This document shows positions 59,271 to 64,000 of a DNA stretch of 64,000 nucleotides, piece after piece; the stretch's first letter is position 1; the number at the start of each line of letters is the position of its first letter. The notes under the pieces are model-generated. The model worked only from the letters and a program-made list of their open reading frames with translations. It was not told the origin of the DNA and made no database searches. The stretch is from an uncultured Bacteroidales bacterium (GTDB lineage: Bacteria; Bacteroidota; Bacteroidia; Bacteroidales; FEN-979). The stretch is taken from NCBI GenBank assembly GCA_903877385.1, contig CAIRDP010000020.1, forward strand, positions 124,001-188,000. The letters are read 5' to 3'. The position numbers and the translations under genes were made by a program.

Positions 59271-59307
59271 TTCCCTTCCGAAAAAGTCCTTACAGGTTTA
59301 CAAGGTT

Positions 59308-60375
59308 TCATGGCCTTGGAGCTATGGAGAATTTATGCGAGATCTTGAAGTTTTTTGACTGGGATTGGGAACCTGAATCCCGGGGAGGTTCGCCTCCGGG
59401 ACCACCGCCATGGCCGCCGCCTCCGGGACCGCCGCCCATACCGCCCTGTCCGCCTCCGGGTCCTCCTCCCATTCCTCCCTGTCCGCCTCCCGGGCTTCCA
59501 CCCTGACCTCCACCCTGAGCGCTGCCAATACCTCCACTCATACCGGCCTGTCCGCCTGTGCCTTCGATTTGTATTCCTCCGCTGCCCTCTGCGCCTCCTC
59601 CGCCTGGCCTGACGCCCTGGCCTTCCTGTGGCTTTCCGCTGACCGAGTTTTTAATGACAAAGCCAAGGGTAAGGTACTTAGCCGTCCTCAGATCTTCTTT
59701 GAAATAAGACAGGGGGATGGCGGTTTCAATTACGAGTGAACCTGTAGAATCGTAAGCCAGGGCTGTTTCAACACCCGGCAGAAGAGAAAGGGGGGAATAA
59801 GTTCCGTCGATCCCCTCGCAGAAACCCGAGAGACTGACATTTGCCTGGAACCTGCGGGCCCTTTGTCTTACAGTGCCTATGCCTTTGGGAGGGGCCTGGG
59901 GATTCTTTTTTTCCCGGACCTGTGCGTTCATGCTGCCCTGGTCCGGGCGATCGCCCGGACCGGCAGCAGGAGGAGCCCCATAGGGTCTTACTTCGCCAAA
60001 TGGAAACTTAACTAAACAGGATTCTTTTTTCTTGCCGTTGGCTTCAATAGTAAAGCTAAAGCCATCATGGAGTATACTCAACTGCTCGTCCGGGTCAAGG
60101 ACCTGTATGCAGAAATACAAACGGGATGAATCATTTGCTATGGCATAAAGCAGGTTTGCATCAGCATTATCATAGAACATCTTCGACGGCCATTCGCTCA
60201 AACTACCGTCGGCCCTGAACAATTCCTGGTAAAAACAAGGATAGGCCCCCTGGGATCTCTTCGTTTCCTGCGAACCCTTGCCGCCTGCAAAAACCCTGGG
60301 AAGACAACATCCGCAGACAATAAAAAAAGAAACCAGGGAAACGATGGCAATATCCCTGAAACAGTAAGCTTTCAT
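59308..60375 (-). CDS. Secreted Gly-rich protein with CBM9/DOMON-like N-terminal region
   Basis: Signal peptide; LFRADGSLSEWPSKMFYDNADANLLYAIANDSSRLYFCIQVLDP; Gly-rich C-terminal repeats GGGQGGMGGGPGG. Confidence 0.7.
   Translation of the reverse strand: MKAYCFRDIAIVSLVSFFIVCGCCLPRVFAGGKGSQETKRSQGAYPCFYQELFRADGSLSEWPSKMFYDNADANLLYAIANDSSRLYFCIQVLDPDEQLSILHDGFSFTIEANGKKKESCLVKFPFGEVRPYGAPPAAGPGDRPDQGSMNAQVREKKNPQAPPKGIGTVRQRARRFQANVSLSGFCEGIDGTYSPLSLLPGVETALAYDSTGSLVIETAIPLSYFKEDLRTAKYLTLGFVIKNSVSGKPQEGQGVRPGGGGAEGSGGIQIEGTGGQAGMSGGIGSAQGGGQGGSPGGGQGGMGGGPGGGQGGMGGGPGGGGHGGGPGGEPPRDSGSQSQSKNFKISHKFSIAPRP
59417..59482. repeat. Two 33-bp tandem repeats coding for 11-aa Gly-rich units
   Basis: CCGCCTCCGGGACCGCCGCCCATACCGCCCTGT / CCGCCTCCGGGTCCTCCTCCCATTCCTCCCTGT. 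Confidence 0.85.
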
Positions 60376-60483
60376 AATCCTGGTGTTTATCGGTTGGAAT
60401 AATTGAACCAAAACTACAGAGGACACAGGTCCCCGAAGAAATTAATAGGTGAATGCTGAAAATTTACCGGAGAACCGGAAGGA

Positions 60484-61182
60484 TCAGAAACCCGAGAGCC
60501 ATTCCTGCACAGTATCGTTGTACGTCTCGCCAACGGGGATCTTCGTATCGCCAAGCGATATAAAGCGGTTGTGGATGCTCCGGATGTTTTTCAATTGTAC
60601 GATATAGCTCCTGTGAACCCTCATGAACTGACCTGCAGGAAGTTTTTCCATCATGCTTTTCAGGCTCATCAGCGAAAGCAGGGGTTTGGTCGAATTCTCA
60701 AGATGGATCTTGATGTAATCATCCAGTCCTTCGATATACCTGATGTCTTTGACGGGGATGCGGACATTCTGGTATTCTGATTTGACGAAAATGGATTCCA
60801 TTTGTGGATCGGCGCTTGAGTTGCGCTGCTCAAGGGCTTTCCTGGCTTTTTCCACCGCTTTGACGAACCTGTCGAATTTCACAGGTTTTACCAGGTAATC
60901 CAGGGCTTCCAGCTCAAATCCCTTGACTGCATACTCTGAAAAAGCCGTAGTAAAAATCACCAGGGGCTTGTCCTTCAGGTTCTCGTAAAACCTGATCCCG
61001 CTGATGTCGGGCATCTGGATATCCAGGAAAATCAGGTCAACAGGGTTTAATTTCAGGTAGGCTGTCGCCTGGATGGCATCGGTGAAAGTCTCCAGCAGGT
61101 TGATCGCGGGCGTTTCAAAAGCATACTTTATAATTACCTGGAGAGCCAGCGGCTCGTCATCGATAGCAATACAGCGGATCAT
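60484..61182 (-). CDS. LytTR-family response regulator
   Basis: IRCIAIDDEPLALQVI...LIFLDIQMPDISG...LKSMMEKLPAGQFMRVHRSYIVQLKNIRSI. Confidence 0.95.
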   Translation of the reverse strand: MIRCIAIDDEPLALQVIIKYAFETPAINLLETFTDAIQATAYLKLNPVDLIFLDIQMPDISGIRFYENLKDKPLVIFTTAFSEYAVKGFELEALDYLVKPVKFDRFVKAVEKARKALEQRNSSADPQMESIFVKSEYQNVRIPVKDIRYIEGLDDYIKIHLENSTKPLLSLMSLKSMMEKLPAGQFMRVHRSYIVQLKNIRSIHNRFISLGDTKIPVGETYNDTVQEWLSGF

Positions 61183-62225
61183 GAAAGCTGGATCATCAGG
61201 TTAACCATATAGATCTGCCCATTGTCGGAAATATTCAGTTCGTGGTGGTCGGGATAAGAGAGAGCAAGCCTCCGCCGGGTATTGCTTATACCCAAGCCGG
61301 GAGCCTGGTCAGCCTTGCGGTCGACAAAGATCCTGTTGGATATTTTAAGGGTAAGCAGGTTGTAGACCATGATGATTTCTATGATGACCGGCGCCGGTTC
61401 ATGGTTGCTGATGCCGTATTTGAATGCATTTTCGACAAAGGGCATAAGGATAAGGGGGGCAATGCTGAAACCTGCAAAGCTGCCTGTAAGGCTCATCTGG
61501 ACTTTCACATTTTCACCCAGCCTGATCTTCTGAAGTTCCACATAATGGCTGATGTACTCTAGTTCCATCTCAAGGGGAACCTGGTCGGCATGGGCTTCCT
61601 GTGTAATATACCTCATCATGTCCGACAGCTTCATCACCGCGTCGGCAGTGGCGTCACTCTTAAGCAGGGCCAGGCTGTAGATGCTGTTCAGGGTGTTGAA
61701 CAGGAAATGGGGGTTGATCTGGGACCTTAAAAATGAAAGCTCCATGGTCATCCTTTCCGCTTCTATCAACTTGGCTTTTTTCTCGGCAATCATCCATTCC
61801 TGCACTATCCATATCCCGGCACTTATCGCCATGATCACAAAGAAGAGGAACATAAATTCGATACGGTCGGGCCTGAACAGGTCGAAGCCCGGCGGTGCAT
61901 CCATTTCTCCCCTCCGCACAGGCATCGGCCGTGTGAAAAACAGTTCCCTCAGCAGTAAAAACAAGACAAAAAGAACCACAACCAGGGTGGCATAGAGTAT
62001 GATGAATTTTTTATTAAAAAGCTTCGGTAGCATCCAGTATGCATGCACATAGAACAAGGTGATCAGGAAAACGTTGAAGAGCAGGAAACGGGCAATGAAA
62101 TATGCCCTGATGGTCTCCTGCATCTCGGGGCCCATCATAGGCTTTGGCCTGAAAATATAAGGCAGGCTCAGGAAAATGGTCCAGGCGATGATGTGGGTAA
62201 AAACGGTGACAACCTTGGTTTTCAT
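61179..62225 (-). CDS. LytS-type sensor histidine kinase
   Basis: LRSQINPHFLFNTLNSIYSLAL...LEMELEYISHYVELQKIRLG; overlaps regulator by 4 nt. Confidence 0.94.
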   Translation of the reverse strand: MKTKVVTVFTHIIAWTIFLSLPYIFRPKPMMGPEMQETIRAYFIARFLLFNVFLITLFYVHAYWMLPKLFNKKFIILYATLVVVLFVLFLLLRELFFTRPMPVRRGEMDAPPGFDLFRPDRIEFMFLFFVIMAISAGIWIVQEWMIAEKKAKLIEAERMTMELSFLRSQINPHFLFNTLNSIYSLALLKSDATADAVMKLSDMMRYITQEAHADQVPLEMELEYISHYVELQKIRLGENVKVQMSLTGSFAGFSIAPLILMPFVENAFKYGISNHEPAPVIIEIIMVYNLLTLKISNRIFVDRKADQAPGLGISNTRRRLALSYPDHHELNISDNGQIYMVNLMIQLS

Positions 62226-62351
62226 GCCCGAAATGTCGGAAGTTTGCCGGAAAGCTTACAAATTAATCGGAGTATCAGTCCTTTTTACCGGAGAACCTTC
62301 AATTAATGGCTTTTGCGCCATTCCCCTTAATGTCGCCCGAATTCTCACCAC

Positions 62352-64000
62352 TTACTGTGACAACGTAAACCTTAGCGCCAGTCCTCCCTGGGTGTTCGAA
62401 GTGCGGTACTGGTTCGAGACATAAGGGGTGTTGATATCCTTTTTAAAATAGAACTGAACGTTAAACTTCTGGCTGAGGTTATAATCGGCTGTAAAATTGA
62501 TGTTCATGACCTGCTGCCCCACCGAGATCTGGTTTATGTCCTGGTCCACCCTGCGCAGGGTTGTCCTGTTCTTTCTGATGCTGAAGTCCACTTTCAGGTT
62601 CAGGTCGCTCTTTGTCTTTGCTTTCTTGCCGCCACCCAGGACTCCCGAGAAATTAAGCTTTATCCCTTTGATCCTGTAACCCAAACCTACGATGAATTCA
62701 TTGGATGAGACCTCGGTAAGCTGGTTATTCGAAAAACTGAAACTGAGGGCCCGGGAGCGCCGCATTTCAAAATTGGCAAGCAGGCTGTTGATGAACCCAA
62801 GGTCAATCCTGATGAGTGGACTGTATTGTTCGTTGATGGTCATGACCCCTATCTGCCGGGCAGGGATGAAGTTCCCCGCATCATCGAGCACGCTCGGAGA
62901 TCCCATGGTCTCAGCGTATTGGATGTTTGAAACGAAATTGCTTACCGTATAGGTGCAGATATAGGCATGCGTTATGGTCAGGGTCCTCAGGAATGTCTTT
63001 ATCCATGGCAGCTTGGCAAGACCATCATAAGTGATCCTCCAGTTTGGCAGGGGGATCGAGGGGAATGCTGTGAGCTTGATCTTGGCAGGGTCCCTTCCCT
63101 TGTAGGCCGCAAGGAAAGCAGTTGTTAAAACATCCTGGTCCACCGGCCCGTAACCGACAGGAAATCCCGTTGAGTCGTTGGTTCCTGTTGAATTGGGGTT
63201 CTGGGCTGCGTATCGTTCGGCGATCTGCTTCCTGATCTGTTTAAGTTTTTCAAAGGCAGGCGAGACCCCGAACTTATCCTCTTTATCGAAAGAAGTGGCA
63301 ATCATGATGGTCGACATGGTAAAAGTCCCTGATTCCGAGGGCGAAAACGAGGCAAATGCCTGGGATGTGGGGGACCATTTGTAATATTCCTGCCTGGTTG
63401 AGGAAGAATTTTTCGTGGCATTGATCTCGATACGGAGATCCCTCACAGGTTCAACCGAAACGCTGATATTGAGATTTTCGGTGAATTTATTGGCATAAGC
63501 CGTATTCTGTACTGAGTCGGTGGTGATCCATCCCCTGTCGCCGGCTTTCTGCCTTATATCCTTTTGGTCACCGAATACGAATCCCAGTCCGGGAGCATTT
63601 TGCGACCAGTTGTTTCCCAATGCCTCCGGGCGGGGAAAGAAACCGGGAAGTTGCACTCCGCTGGCCTGCGTATATGTAAACTTGGCTGTCCTTACGGCCA
63701 TCAATACGCGCAAAGTCCCGTCGAGAATCATCTTGCCGATATCCTTGTCGGGCTTTTTATTTTTAAGTGAATCAAGGCTGGCTGTTTTGGCATTCTTTTC
63801 GGGAGGCCTGGCCGGGCCCCTGTCTGTCGGTGATTTTTTCTGGGAGCCGGCATTGATTTTTTTCAGGTATGGTATTTTATTGTAAAGGTTGACGAAATTG
63901 AGTGAGCCGTTAAGGGCCTTGGTACTGTTATTCTCGGCCAGGTTCCCGTATGTCGACTGTATTGAGAGGGCGCTTGCCGTCCATCGGTAAGTTCCCTGGT
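62352..64000 (-). CDS. sprA: SprA, T9SS outer-membrane translocon, C-terminal part (N-terminus outside window)
   Basis: GSLNFVNLYNKIPYLKKINAGSQKK... (read past the ORF-track start), RAKFTYTQASGVQLPGF..., NLNISVSVEPVRDLRIEINATKN; frame open to window edge. Confidence 0.88.
   Translation of the reverse strand, partial: QGTYRWTASALSIQSTYGNLAENNSTKALNGSLNFVNLYNKIPYLKKINAGSQKKSPTDRGPARPPEKNAKTASLDSLKNKKPDKDIGKMILDGTLRVLMAVRTAKFTYTQASGVQLPGFFPRPEALGNNWSQNAPGLGFVFGDQKDIRQKAGDRGWITTDSVQNTAYANKFTENLNISVSVEPVRDLRIEINATKNSSSTRQEYYKWSPTSQAFASFSPSESGTFTMSTIMIATSFDKEDKFGVSPAFEKLKQIRKQIAERYAAQNPNSTGTNDSTGFPVGYGPVDQDVLTTAFLAAYKGRDPAKIKLTAFPSIPLPNWRITYDGLAKLPWIKTFLRTLTITHAYICTYTVSNFVSNIQYAETMGSPSVLDDAGNFIPARQIGVMTINEQYSPLIRIDLGFINSLLANFEMRRSRALSFSFSNNQLTEVSSNEFIVGLGYRIKGIKLNFSGVLGGGKKAKTKSDLNLKVDFSIRKNRTTLRRVDQDINQISVGQQVMNINFTADYNLSQKFNVQFYFKKDINTPYVSNQYRTSNTQGGLALRFTLSQ

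Noticed and set aside
59324-59612. Pro-rich plus-strand ORFs
   Set aside because: Antisense of Gly-rich coding repeats; CCNs read as Pro.

Overview
The window is a chromosomal stretch of a Bacteroidetes-type genome (probably Bacteroidales-like, inferred from gene families and TAnnTTTG-type promoters), densely coding on both strands. I saw no rRNA, tRNA, CRISPR array, prophage or transposase. Main content: partial OM beta-barrel protein, polysaccharide flippase, TMTC-like glycosyltransferase, rsmA, M20 peptidase, biotin-dependent acyl-CoA carboxylase (CT/BCCP/BC), compact DacB-like carboxypeptidase, MsbA-like ABC exporter, NarX/NarL-type two-component pair, amt, rbfA, LolC/E-like permease, a C25 (gingipain-like) T9SS cargo protease, a TlpA/DUF6029/Omp28 cluster, manA, a kinase + dCMP deaminase pair, an ECF sigma/FecR/TonB receptor/DUF4249 locus, asparaginase, TauE, APC permease, dxs, sufBCDSE + DUF59, thiL, acyltransferase, Rieske lipoprotein, uvrC, gcvH, a TolC/MacA/MacB-permease cluster with a LytTR two-component system, and the C-terminal part of SprA (T9SS). 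The most interesting unexplained structures are: (1) a dispersed 79-bp double-hairpin element present twice (6312-6390 and 59192-59270), 61/79 identical without gaps by hand count, with compensatory stem changes and ending on a likely GTG start codon of unrelated secreted proteins; (2) many small arrays of 7-nt (occasionally 8-nt) tandem repeats placed at gene junctions, notably throughout the suf operon, and in two cases read in frame inside genes (APC permease, FecR); (3) a P-loop kinase gene overlapping a dCMP deaminase gene, resembling a split version of the anti-phage DcdV/AvcD architecture; (4) a 490-bp non-coding, hairpin-rich gap at 7671-8158.
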